Positions 9,417 through 18,061 of a DNA stretch of 50,875 nucleotides are shown here, one piece after another (the stretch's first letter is position 1; each line of letters opens with the position of its first letter). The notes under the pieces are model-generated. The model did no database searches and had not been told where the DNA came from. It saw only the letters and a program-made list of their open reading frames with translations. This DNA is from Hyphomicrobiales bacterium. GTDB lineage: Bacteria > Pseudomonadota > Alphaproteobacteria > Rhizobiales > Xanthobacteraceae. The stretch covers positions 1-50,875 of the forward strand of contig JAFKKM010000042.1 in NCBI GenBank assembly GCA_017305555.1. The letters run 5' to 3'. The translations under genes were made by a program, and so were the position numbers.

Positions 9417-11963
9417 TCAAATAACCTGACGACGGATAAGTTGTATCGGCCGCACCTCGCGCTCGATGCGGGCGGCCACCAGCGGCGCCTTGTCGGCGGC
9501 GACGGGCTGGGAAAAGACGAAGCCTTGCACCAGGTCGCAATCGAGCTCGCGGAGCACGTCCACCTCAGCCGACAGTTCGGCTCCCTCCGCTACCACCGTC
9601 ATGCCCAACCCGCGCGACAGGGCGATGATGCCGCCCAGCAGCTTGCGCTTCGCCGGCGCACTGGAAATGCCGTCCACGAAGGCCCGGTCCACCTTAAGCC
9701 GGTCGAACGGCAGACGTGTCAGATAACCGAGCGAGGAATAACCCGAACCGAAATCGTCCAATGCCAAGCGAACGCCGAGAGCGGACAGCGCCATCAGCGT
9801 GTGACTTGTCCGCTGTTCGGTATGGTCCACGAACAGACTTTCAGTCAGCTCCAGGCAGAGCAGATCCGCCGGAAAACCGGTCTCCGCCAGCACAGTGGAT
9901 ACTGCGGTCTCAAAATTCGTGCTCCATATCTGGGCGGGCGAGACGTTGACCGAGACGGATCGCCGCGGCAGCCCGGCATCCAGCCAGGCGCGGCCCTGCC
10001 GGCAGGCTTCGCGCAGCACCCATAGGCCGAGATCAACGATGAGTCCGGAGCTTTCGGCAATGGGGATGAACTCTGCCGGTGAAATCGGCCCGCGCTCGGG
10101 ATGGCTCCAGCGCAGCAGAGCCTCAAAGCCGGTGACACACCCCGCCCGCAAGTCCACTTGCGGCTGGTAATGAGCTTGAAGGGTACCGGCCTCCACGGCG
10201 TGGCGTAGATGCCGACCGAGATCGAGCTTCTGCTGAACTGCCTGGGCATAGATCGGTTCGAACAGTTGCGCCCGGCCGCGGCCGGCCTCCTTGGCCATGT
10301 AGAGCGCCAGGTCCGCATTGCGCATGGCGGTCTCGGCCGCGAGTCCGTGCTCCGGCAGACAGGCGATGCCGATCGTAGCGCCGATGAAGGCCTCGCCCTC
10401 GGTGAGATCGACAGGGCCGGACAGCTTGGCGATGATCCGGTCGGCAAACTCCGTCAGCGCAGCGTCGGACGTGCCGCACCCGTCCGCCAGCACGGCAAAT
10501 TCGTCGCCGCCGAGCCGAGCGATGAAGGCTTGCGGCCCCAACTCCAGCCGCAGCGTAGCCGCCACCCGGATCAGCAACTCATCACCGGCGGCATGGCCGA
10601 GGGAATCGTTGACCTCTTTGAAGCGGTCGAGGTCGATGAGGAGCAGCGCGCCGCTGCGGCCTTCCATGGCACAGTTCTCGATCATATCGCCAAGCTGCCG
10701 CTTGAACAGCGCGCGGTTGGCAAGGCCGGTCAAAGGGTCGCTGTAGGCAAGCAGTTCAAGCTTGCGCTCGGCCTCCTTGCGCTCGGTGACGTCCTGCACA
10801 GTGCCGAAAATACCGATGACTTTGCCATGGGCGATGTCCGCCTTGCAGGTGATCGCGAGATCGTGGACCGTGCCATCCGGGTGCAGGATGCGCAGATCGA
10901 TGGCCTCGGTCCCGCAGGTGCGGAGAACCCGTTTCTGCAATTCGAGGAAACGCTCGGCGTCGTCGCCCATGAAGTAGGACTTGGTGTTTTCGTGGCTCGG
11001 CTCGAATGTTTCTGGATCGAGACCGAGAAGGTGAAAGAGCTCAGGCTCCCAGACCGAACGGCCGGTGTCCAGCCGATAGCTCCAGGTCCCGATCTTGCCG
11101 AGCCGATGCGCCTCGCGCAGCGCCCGTGTGCGCTCGTCGAGCTTGGCCTCTGCCGCCTTCAATTCGGTGATGTCGTTGGATGTGCCGCGATAGCCGAGAA
11201 AGGTGCCGTCGTCGGCGAAGATCGGCTTGCCGTTGGTGCGGATACTAATGCGCGAGCCGTCCTGGCCGATCAGCGTATAAGCGAAGTCGCGAAATGGGCG
11301 ATGGGCTTCCATGTCAGCCCGATGCCGCGCCATAGCCTCCTCGTCCTCCGGTGCGTAAGCCAGTTCCCACCGCGTCCGCCCACCGGCGGCCACCGTCTGA
11401 AGGGCATCGTTACCCGTAAGCAAGCGAGGATAGGGCAGCAGCCGATGGGAGGCGTCGCTCTCCCAACACCAGTCCGAGGCGGTGCTGACGAAATCGGCCA
11501 ACCGCTGCTCGCTCTCCGCCAAGCGCCGCAGTGCGGAGGTCTCTTCCGTGACGTCGCGGACCATGCCGGATACGCGCCGCACCTCACCGTGCGCATCGAA
11601 TTCGGGCTCGCCATGCACCATGCAATCGAGCAGACTGCCGTCGGACCTACGAAGCTTTGTCTGCACTGCGTAGGACTGTCCGCTGGCCCAGCAGGCCGCG
11701 TAGTGCGCAGCCAGTATTTCGCGGCTTTCGGGCAGATAAGATTCACGCACTTTGGCAATCGAGATGAAGCCATCCGCCGTTTCGAATTCGTAGAAGGCAG
11801 CGAGTTCAGGCGATATCCAGAAATTAGTCGCGTCAGGGCTTTCCGATTCCCAATAGCCCATGCGGGCCATCCTGATGGCGCACCGCAGCAAGCGTTCCTC
11901 ATGCCAACGGAGACGCGCTACCCGCGTGGCGGCCTGTCCTTGCGATAATCTGCGAGCGGCCAT
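9417..11963 (-). CDS. PAS-PAS-PAS-GGDEF-EAL cyclic-di-GMP signalling protein
   Basis: This 848-residue protein carries three PAS/PAC units (roughly residues 20-130, 140-260 and 275-400), a GGDEF domain (RLGGDEF near 484) and a C-terminal EAL domain. The EAL active site appears complete: EALLRW, NVSPAQ, ELTES, LDDFGSGYSS, LKVDRAFV, VVAEGAE and QGFVFSQP. GGDEF is intact too, so both synthesis and hydrolysis of c-di-GMP are possible. The product-inhibition RxxD site expected five residues before the GGDEF motif is absent (LGPQ stands there). No transmembrane helix is seen, so sensing is likely cytosolic through PAS ligands. The frame extends to a TTG at 12098, but the ATG at 11963 has a GGGGGA stretch just upstream and starts directly before the first PAS. 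Confidence 0.9.
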   Translation of the reverse strand: MAARRLSQGQAATRVARLRWHEERLLRCAIRMARMGYWESESPDATNFWISPELAAFYEFETADGFISIAKVRESYLPESREILAAHYAACWASGQSYAVQTKLRRSDGSLLDCMVHGEPEFDAHGEVRRVSGMVRDVTEETSALRRLAESEQRLADFVSTASDWCWESDASHRLLPYPRLLTGNDALQTVAAGGRTRWELAYAPEDEEAMARHRADMEAHRPFRDFAYTLIGQDGSRISIRTNGKPIFADDGTFLGYRGTSNDITELKAAEAKLDERTRALREAHRLGKIGTWSYRLDTGRSVWEPELFHLLGLDPETFEPSHENTKSYFMGDDAERFLELQKRVLRTCGTEAIDLRILHPDGTVHDLAITCKADIAHGKVIGIFGTVQDVTERKEAERKLELLAYSDPLTGLANRALFKRQLGDMIENCAMEGRSGALLLIDLDRFKEVNDSLGHAAGDELLIRVAATLRLELGPQAFIARLGGDEFAVLADGCGTSDAALTEFADRIIAKLSGPVDLTEGEAFIGATIGIACLPEHGLAAETAMRNADLALYMAKEAGRGRAQLFEPIYAQAVQQKLDLGRHLRHAVEAGTLQAHYQPQVDLRAGCVTGFEALLRWSHPERGPISPAEFIPIAESSGLIVDLGLWVLREACRQGRAWLDAGLPRRSVSVNVSPAQIWSTNFETAVSTVLAETGFPADLLCLELTESLFVDHTEQRTSHTLMALSALGVRLALDDFGSGYSSLGYLTRLPFDRLKVDRAFVDGISSAPAKRKLLGGIIALSRGLGMTVVAEGAELSAEVDVLRELDCDLVQGFVFSQPVAADKAPLVAARIEREVRPIQLIRRQVI

Positions 11964-12320
11964 CGGTCCCCCGACCAAAACGCTAACGTACAAGTCTCCA
12001 ACCAACCGGTTAGCATATGGCGCGACAATCGAGGAGAGGCGGACGGGGCAATCCGGGAGTCTTCCAAATATCTGGTATAATTTTCGTGAATTCCGCAACC
12101 GGCATCCCGCTGCGGAAGAATTAGATCTGTGTCAGGAACTCCGAATAGATCGACAGTCGTCAGAAAGAGATCAGAGTTCGCACGGGGTTTTCCCCGAGCG
12201 AAAATTGTCTCGTTCCCAATCGTCGCCCGGAAAAGGCAGCCCGCGCTCGAGCGACTGCGGCAGGATGAGTCCTGCCATCACGGAACCGATATTCAAATCG
12301 ATTGTCGATCTCACACGAGC
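11964..12320. other. Intergenic region upstream of the PAS-GGDEF-EAL gene
   Basis: No convincing gene is seen. It should hold the promoter of the leftward PAS-GGDEF-EAL gene and the 3' end region of the acyl-CoA synthetase transcript. A plus-strand TATAAT is present at 12076-12081, but it has no -35 partner and no plus-strand gene follows, so I do not call it a promoter. Confidence 0.5.
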
Positions 12321-14228
12321 TTAATCCCACGCCACCTCATGACGCATCACGAACGGATTGAGCAGGCGATGCACCTCGTCGGCCAGCGCGGCGCGCTGAT
12401 CGTTCGGGACTTGCGCAAGCGTTACCGTGGCCAAGCTGCCGTGGCTGCCATGCGCACCCACCTCGACCTTGCAATCGATCCCGCGCTCGCGGATCGGCGC
12501 GAGAGTGCCGGCAAAAACCCGTGAGGCCGCATCCCAGCGGAGCTGCGGCTTGAAGACTTTTCCGACCCCGGTAAGCGGCATCGGATCAACCGCGATGACC
12601 TGCACCGGAACAGCAGCGCGTTCAGGCGTTCGCTCCCGCGCCCACGCCTCAAGCTCGCCCGGCGCGACGCTCGCGCCCGGCTTCAACTGAACGTAGCCGA
12701 CCGGCAGTTCGCCGGCATAGGCATCGGGCTGACCGACCACGGCCGCCAAGCTGACGGCGGGATGTTGGAACAGGATATCCTCGATCGGACCGGGATCGAT
12801 ATTGTGGCCGCCACGGATCACCAGATCCTTGGCGCGGCCGGTGATCCAAAGCAGCCCATCCTTGTCGAGGCGTCCAAGATCGCCCGAATTGACCCAGCCG
12901 GCGTCGACGAACGCTTCCTTGTTGTGCGCGTCATTAAGATAGCCGCTGAAAACACCCGGTCCCGCCATTGCCACAACGCCGATCTCATCGACGGCACAAT
13001 CGCCGATGGCCTGCCCGGATGCATCGAGCTTGACGATGCGAACCCGCGCGTAAGGCATCGGGAATCCAACCGAACCAATTCGGATCGGCTGGTCGGGAAA
13101 GGCGATGGTGTGGACGCTCGACGTCTCGGTCATGCCATAGACTTCCAGTACCGGAAGCCCGAACTTCTGCTGAATCGCGTTGCCGACCGCGACCGGGATT
13201 GCCGATCCTCCACCGGCGGCGAACCTCAGGCTCGACAGATCGGCATTGCCGGGAGGAATGCCGAGCACTGCCGCCAGAACAGTCGGCACGCTCGAAAGCG
13301 CTTCGGGTTTGAAGCGTTCGACAAGGCCCCAGATATTCTTCACCGACGCCGGATTGCGCCATCCGGCGGGCGAAAGAACCACAAGGCAGCCGCCGGCTGA
13401 AAGCGTGGTCAGGACTTGCGTGAGCGAGCCGCCGACATGAAACAGCGGCATTCCGAACAGCAGGTTGCCGCCGGGTTTGGTCTTGAGAATGAGATTGACC
13501 GCCCAAGCCTGATAAATCTGATTTTCATGCGTATGACGAACCAACTTCGGCGTGCCGGTGGTGCCGCCGGTGTGGAAGTAGGCAGCGACGTCCTGAGCAG
13601 AGATCGGCCGACCGCTGACAAGACGGTCGGATGGTTGATCCTTCATGAGTTCGTTGAAAGAATGCACCCCGTTGGCGGGATCGGCGGCGCCATGCACGAC
13701 CACGATCGCCTTGAGGTGCTTCAATTTGCCGCGCACCTGCTGCACCTTTTGCCAGATGTCGGTCCCCGGCATCGGGCCAAGGGTCACCAAAACCTTGGTC
13801 TGTGCGGCCTCGAGGATTTCCTCGATCTGATGCGGCTCGAGGAGCGGATTGATCGGATTGACGATGCCCGCCGCCTCGGCGCCGAACAGCGTGATGAAAG
13901 CCTCGGGCAAAAGCGGCAGCATGAAGCTGACCACGTCGCCCGCGCCGACGCCGAGCGCGTGAAACATGTTCGCGGCCCGAGTCACGCCGGCGAGAAAATC
14001 GCGATGGCTGATGACAAGCGGCTGATCGGCTGGGTCGGCGTTAGCCAGAAACTGAATGGCCGGCGCATCGGGATTGCGACCCGCACCGAGCTTAATCGCG
14101 TCATAAGTGCTCGCCGCCGCGATGCGGTCGCGGTAAGGGGTTTGCTCGAAGGCGCGCACCTCGGCGTCGTTGGTGAATTTCGGATACTCATCGCCGATCA
14201 AACGATCCAGCAAATGTGCGCCCGGCAT
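12321..14228 (-). CDS. AMP-forming acyl-CoA synthetase
   Basis: A 635-residue member of the ANL adenylating superfamily, which activates a carboxylic acid to acyl-AMP and then to acyl-CoA. Visible core motifs: the P-loop-like HTGGTTGTPK near residue 220, the A5 motif EVYGMTETS, the hinge region WITGRAKDLVIRGGHNIDP, and the C-terminal catalytic lysine in TGVGKVFK. There is no signal peptide or membrane segment. The substrate cannot be read from the sequence; a fatty or aromatic acid is plausible for this FadD-like type. The ATG at 14228 has an excellent GAGGAGGGG ribosome-binding site. It is monocistronic as far as can be seen: the next same-strand gene on either side is several hundred bases away. 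Confidence 0.9.
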   Translation of the reverse strand: MPGAHLLDRLIGDEYPKFTNDAEVRAFEQTPYRDRIAAASTYDAIKLGAGRNPDAPAIQFLANADPADQPLVISHRDFLAGVTRAANMFHALGVGAGDVVSFMLPLLPEAFITLFGAEAAGIVNPINPLLEPHQIEEILEAAQTKVLVTLGPMPGTDIWQKVQQVRGKLKHLKAIVVVHGAADPANGVHSFNELMKDQPSDRLVSGRPISAQDVAAYFHTGGTTGTPKLVRHTHENQIYQAWAVNLILKTKPGGNLLFGMPLFHVGGSLTQVLTTLSAGGCLVVLSPAGWRNPASVKNIWGLVERFKPEALSSVPTVLAAVLGIPPGNADLSSLRFAAGGGSAIPVAVGNAIQQKFGLPVLEVYGMTETSSVHTIAFPDQPIRIGSVGFPMPYARVRIVKLDASGQAIGDCAVDEIGVVAMAGPGVFSGYLNDAHNKEAFVDAGWVNSGDLGRLDKDGLLWITGRAKDLVIRGGHNIDPGPIEDILFQHPAVSLAAVVGQPDAYAGELPVGYVQLKPGASVAPGELEAWARERTPERAAVPVQVIAVDPMPLTGVGKVFKPQLRWDAASRVFAGTLAPIRERGIDCKVEVGAHGSHGSLATVTLAQVPNDQRAALADEVHRLLNPFVMRHEVAWD

Positions 14229-14808
14229 ATCTGTCCCCTCCTCGAAATCGTTTCTTCACGCAACCGGATGGCCGTGTCTTCTGCGGACAAGGTGCCGACG
14301 GCGGATCGCGCGCATCACGCTTCAGAAACGAACGTCGCTTCCGAAGCCGAAGTCGCCGCGATCCTCACAACAATGTTCGATAATTTGTCCGGCGTCCATT
14401 CCCGGATTTTCCGGGAAACGGATACCTTTGCCGGGTGCCCCACCCCACCCGGAAGCAGCTTCAGCGGCCGCCCGAGTTTTTGGGGCGCGTCCTTTGTCCT
14501 CGGGATACGACGTCCAGGTCTTGCGGCGCGAAAGCCTCATGCGCGGCATTCGCATTTACATTCTGATCAGAACCACGCCGGAGATGAGCATCCCGGCATC
14601 CGCCAGCCTTGCGAGATTTTCCGGCTGCTGTTGCAGGCCCAGCAGTCCGAAATGATCGAACACAATCGAGGCGCTTCATCGTAGCCCGAACATTACTCGC
14701 ATACTCTTACAGGAATCGGCAGGGCACCAATCTTAGCTGCACAAGCAATACCCCCCAATCAGAGCGCGTGGCAATTGCGTGTCGTCGGCGTTCATGCGGA
14801 TGACGCGG
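14229..14808. other. 580-base intergenic region with no confident gene
   Basis: This is the longest stretch without a convincing gene. On the plus strand a frame from an ATG at 14268 to a stop at 14684 could encode 138 residues; its first 57 residues have normal acidic protein composition, but the remainder is His/Arg-rich and looks non-coding, there is no ribosome-binding site, and I recognise no family. It may be a decayed gene or chance. The right part should include the acyl-CoA synthetase promoter near 14230-14300 and the 3' region of the beta-propeller gene. Confidence 0.4.
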
Positions 14809-15450
14809 TCAGGTCTTGCGGCGCGGCCGTCGGATCGCCCTGATCTTCCCTGCGGCACCACCACCGCAGAAAAAGCGCTCGCCGCCATCCGACTCCAGGC
14901 CCGAAACGCCGGTGTCCGTCGGCATATCGAGCTTCTCCAGAATCTCACCGGTCTTGGCATCGATGCGTCGCACGTCGCTGCCATCGTCATCCCATGTGGC
15001 GTGCCAAAGATCGCCGTCGATCCAGCTTACCCCGGTGACCAGGCGATTGGATTCGATCGTACGCAAAATCGCACCCGTCTCCGGATCGATCTGATGGATC
15101 TTGCGGCCGCGATGCTGCCCGACCCATAGCGAGCCTTCCGCCCAGGCAAGGCCGGAATCACCACCGGCGCCGGGTGCGGGAATGCTGGACAGCACCTCGC
15201 CCGTGTCCGGATCGATTTTCCGGATTCGATCCTCCACGATCTGAAACAGATGCCGTCCGTCGAAAGCCGTTCCGGCATGAGCAGCAACGTCGATCGAGCG
15301 AACGACCTGTCCGCTGGCCGGGTCGAGCGCGTTCAGCCTGTCGCCGGACGCAAACCAGACATGGCGGCCATCGAAGGTAAGCCCATGCACATGATCGGTG
15401 TTTGCAAACGGTCCGTATTCCTGAAGGACTTCAGCCTTGGCATGTTTCAT
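14809..15450 (-). CDS. Beta-propeller protein, glutaminyl-cyclotransferase-like
   Basis: A 213-residue protein built of repeated beta-propeller blades. Each blade carries a variant of IDPxTGxxLxxI: LDPASGQVVRSI, IDPDTGEVLSSI, IDPETGAILRTI and IDAKTGEILEKL, interspersed with LWVGQ/LWHAT strands. This resembles the plant/bacterial glutamine cyclotransferase and YncE-like beta-propellers. There is no signal peptide, so unlike secreted cyclotransferases it is probably cytoplasmic. It is shorter than the ~260-residue enzyme, and enzymatic function is uncertain. The ATG at 15450 has AGGAG at good spacing. It follows the helix-turn-helix gene by about 36 bases on the same strand and may be co-transcribed with it. 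Confidence 0.65.
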   Translation of the reverse strand: MKHAKAEVLQEYGPFANTDHVHGLTFDGRHVWFASGDRLNALDPASGQVVRSIDVAAHAGTAFDGRHLFQIVEDRIRKIDPDTGEVLSSIPAPGAGGDSGLAWAEGSLWVGQHRGRKIHQIDPETGAILRTIESNRLVTGVSWIDGDLWHATWDDDGSDVRRIDAKTGEILEKLDMPTDTGVSGLESDGGERFFCGGGAAGKIRAIRRPRRKT

Positions 15451-15486
15451 CCCTTCACTCCTGATGCAAATGTTGGAAACAGATCA

Positions 15487-16707
15487 CTAGCCGCCCGGCA
15501 GCGGAGCTGGGAGTAACAGTGTTGTCGGGAAGCCCGGAATCGGCGGCGTCATCCAGCGGCACGCACGGCCACGACCGAACGATTGCACCTTGCCGGCACC
15601 CGAAAGTTGTTCGAGCGCGCGCTGCACGCTACGCGGGCTGACGCCAAGCGCAATCGCCAGTGCCGAGCTCGACCACGCCTCGCCGTCGGCGAGCAATGCG
15701 AGAAGGCCGGCATGTCGCTCCTCGACGACCGGCGCCAGTACAACGACGTCGCTTGCATGCTTTGGCGACAGCACAAAGCCTCGCTCCGTCGCATTGATCT
15801 CCGCAAGCGCGCCAAGCTCGGCACGGAGTCGCCCGATCTCCACGCGCAACCGTGCGCGATGAGATTCATCGGCGTGTTTTGCGCGGAAGGCGCGCCTGAC
15901 CAATTCATCCCGGGTGACGTCGCCGGGCCAGCCTTCGGCCAGCGCGCGCGCAAGAGCAAACAACACCGGGCGGCTCGCGAGCGAGACGACTTCTGTCGCG
16001 GTTCTGACGGCGTTGCGGCAAGCGTCGATCACCAAGGCATCCGACGCCAGCAGCATCTCGACGTCTTCCAGCAGAAGAGTGCGCCCACTACCGCGCGTGA
16101 TGGCACGCGCAGCCGGTTGCGCCATCAGCAACGCGACGCTCTCCACTTCGGCCAGCAACGCGGAGCTGCCGGTCGCCTGCGCCGCATACGCAGCCCGGCC
16201 GAGTGCATCGCGGGCGGCGCGCGTCCGCAACCGTCGGATTGCCACGCCCGCCATCGCCAGTTCGTAGCCGGCGCGCGACGCTGGCGAAAGCGGCGCCGGC
16301 TCGACGCGCGAGAGCACACGCTCGGCGTCGTCGATGCGACCGATCAACAGCAGACGGCGCGCCACAAGGCACGCCGCCTGTGCGGCGTTAATGCGATCAC
16401 CGCGTCGTTCGAGCACCACCCGTGCCGCATCGAGCGATTGGACGGGCCAAGTGAGATCGCGCGACACCAGCGCGATTTCCGCTTCGGCAACCACGCATCG
16501 CGCCCGCGCAACCTGATCCCGGGGACCGAAGGCCTGCGCGGCCTGCTTGAGAAGATCTTTCGCGCGGGTCAGGTCGCCAAGTTGCGCCATGGCGATGCCG
16601 CGCAACGCCATGGCGGGCGCGTCGTCACGCAAAGCAATCCGCTTCAAGGCGCTGAGAGGGTCGCCCGTCGCAAGAGCTAGCGCCGCGGCGGTGATCAGCG
16701 AATCCAT
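15487..16707 (-). CDS. Helix-turn-helix protein with TPR-like N-terminal half
   Basis: A 406-residue protein. The first ~250 residues are Ala/Arg-rich helical hairpins resembling TPR repeats. The C-terminal part has a winged-helix-like segment (RLRVEIGRLRAELG, then INATERGFVLSPK) followed by a second helix-turn-helix with an MarR/GntR-like pattern (SSALAIALGVSPRSVQRALEQL, wing GKVQSFGRGRACRW). It is therefore likely a DNA-binding regulator. The frame continues to a TTG at 16818, but the ATG at 16707 is preferred because it is preceded by ACGGGA and removes a Cys/His-rich unlikely N-terminus. It is divergent from the DUF899 gene, sharing a ~175-base promoter region, so it may regulate that gene and itself. 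Confidence 0.6.
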   Translation of the reverse strand: MDSLITAAALALATGDPLSALKRIALRDDAPAMALRGIAMAQLGDLTRAKDLLKQAAQAFGPRDQVARARCVVAEAEIALVSRDLTWPVQSLDAARVVLERRGDRINAAQAACLVARRLLLIGRIDDAERVLSRVEPAPLSPASRAGYELAMAGVAIRRLRTRAARDALGRAAYAAQATGSSALLAEVESVALLMAQPAARAITRGSGRTLLLEDVEMLLASDALVIDACRNAVRTATEVVSLASRPVLFALARALAEGWPGDVTRDELVRRAFRAKHADESHRARLRVEIGRLRAELGALAEINATERGFVLSPKHASDVVVLAPVVEERHAGLLALLADGEAWSSSALAIALGVSPRSVQRALEQLSGAGKVQSFGRGRACRWMTPPIPGFPTTLLLPAPLPGG

Positions 16708-16883
16708 CGCAATCCCGTCACACTTGTAACTCCCACCCTCTGAATGCCCGGTGCCAGAATTTGTCTCACAAGCAACAGCGTGATGTGCCTCCAGCCGGAA
16801 GGCGCGGAACTCGCTCAAGCCAGGAGATTTGAAGCACCATGACTACATCAGCCCGGAACGAACCGAAAGGCGGAGGAACTGCC

Positions 16884-17633
16884 ATGCAAACACCACCGGT
16901 CGTATCGTCACAGGAATGGGATGCCGCGCGCGAGCAGCTTCTGGTCAAGGAAAAGGCTCATACCCGCGCGCGCGATGCGCTGGCCGCGGAGCGGCGGCGG
17001 ATGCCATGGCTTGCGGTGAAGAAGGCTTATCAGTTCGACGGGCCTGACGGCAGGGTCAACCTGCTCGATCTGTTCGACGGACGCCGCCAATTGATTGTCT
17101 ACCGCGCCTTCTTCGAACCCGGCGTCCACGGCTGGCCGGAGCATGGGTGCATCGGCTGTTCCCTCGGCGCCGATCAGGTCTCCAACCTCGCCCACCTTCA
17201 CGCACGGGACACAACGCTGGTCTACGCCTCGCGCGCCCCGCAAGCCGATATCGCACGGCTGAAGGCGCGCATGGGTTGGACCATCCCCTGGTACACCATC
17301 ACCGATAGTTTCGATGCCGACTTCGGCGTCGATCAATGGCACGGCCACAACGCCTTCATCCGTGACGGCGAGTGTGTATTCCGCACCTACTTCATCAACA
17401 GCCGGGGCGATGAGGCGATGGGCACCGTATGGAGCTATCTCGACATGACCGCGCTCGGCCGCCAGGAGACGTGGGAGGATTCACCGGCCGGCTATCCCCA
17501 AAGTCGCCCGTACAAATGGTGGAACTGGAACGACAGTTACATCCCCAACGCCGCGCCGGACCCGAAATGGGTCGCCGTATCGGACGCCGGCGAAGCTGCC
17601 TTCCGAAACAAGCAAGGAGGTATCAAACCATGA
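16884..17633 (+). CDS. DUF899 family thioredoxin-like protein
   Basis: A 249-residue member of the DUF899 family, which has a thioredoxin-like fold and unknown function. Recognisable are the N-terminal RARDALAAERRRMPW segment, the LLDLFDGRRQLIVYRAFF strand, the CxxC-like motif GCIGCS, and the C-terminal WNWNDSY. It has no signal peptide. Two starts are possible: ATG 16839 (264 residues) and ATG 16884; the second has GGAGG at seven to eight bases and is preferred. It overlaps the following small membrane-protein gene by ATGA, indicating translational coupling. The divergent neighbour encodes a helix-turn-helix protein and is a plausible regulator. Confidence 0.85.
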   Translation: MQTPPVVSSQEWDAAREQLLVKEKAHTRARDALAAERRRMPWLAVKKAYQFDGPDGRVNLLDLFDGRRQLIVYRAFFEPGVHGWPEHGCIGCSLGADQVSNLAHLHARDTTLVYASRAPQADIARLKARMGWTIPWYTITDSFDADFGVDQWHGHNAFIRDGECVFRTYFINSRGDEAMGTVWSYLDMTALGRQETWEDSPAGYPQSRPYKWWNWNDSYIPNAAPDPKWVAVSDAGEAAFRNKQGGIKP

Positions 17634-17920
17634 GCGACCTTTGCTCTAACGGGCTCGATGGACAAGCGCTCCGTCGAAACGCGGCCGCGGCCGCGGTCGC
17701 GGACGGTCTAGCGCTGATTGCCTCACCGGTGTTCGCCGCGATGGCCGCGCTGACGCATATGACGGACGGCGGCCTCATGCCGTGTTCGGCGGCGTACGCG
17801 TCGCCGCTAGGCGGAATGGCGACCATGTATCTGCTGATGAGCGCCTTTCATGCTGCGCCATGGATCAGGATGATCCGTACCCGGTTCGCGGACACTCCGC
17901 CTTCGCACCCACGCACGTGA
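17630..17920 (+). CDS. Small membrane protein coupled to DUF899
   Basis: A 96-residue protein beginning inside the stop of the DUF899 gene (ATGA overlap) with a strong AAGGAGG site upstream. It has two hydrophobic segments: residues ~20-45 (AVADGLALIASPVFAAMAAL) and ~58-78 (SPLGGMATMYLLMSAFHAAPW). The loop between them contains a single Cys and a Met-rich stretch. I recognise no characterised family. The coupling suggests that it works with the DUF899 protein at the inner membrane, which is inference. Confidence 0.7.
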   Translation: MSDLCSNGLDGQALRRNAAAAAVADGLALIASPVFAAMAALTHMTDGGLMPCSAAYASPLGGMATMYLLMSAFHAAPWIRMIRTRFADTPPSHPRT

Positions 17921-17932
17921 TGCGATCCGACT

Positions 17933-17968
17933 AAACAAAGCGATTGACGCTTCGCGCGCGTCAATCGC
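17933..17968 (-). terminator. Terminator of the copper operon
   Basis: A perfect 11-bp inverted repeat (17940-17950 with 17958-17968, GCGATTGACGC/GCGTCAATCGC) with a 7-base loop. Read on the minus strand it is followed by TTTGTTT, which suits termination of the leftward copD transcript; it may also stop the rightward DUF899 operon. Confidence 0.6.
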
Positions 17969-18061
17969 AATGCCACAACCGCGATCAGTCTCGCACAGGA
18001 CATTTTACTTGTAGCCGCCCAGACCGACTTACCGGGGATCACGATGTGCGCGTCTCATATG

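Noticed and set aside
10209-11948. A 579-codon plus-strand frame opposite the PAS-GGDEF-EAL gene
   Set aside because: No recognisable domain; the opposite strand has complete motifs.
12076-12081. TATAAT on the plus strand
   Set aside because: No -35 partner and no plus-strand gene follows.
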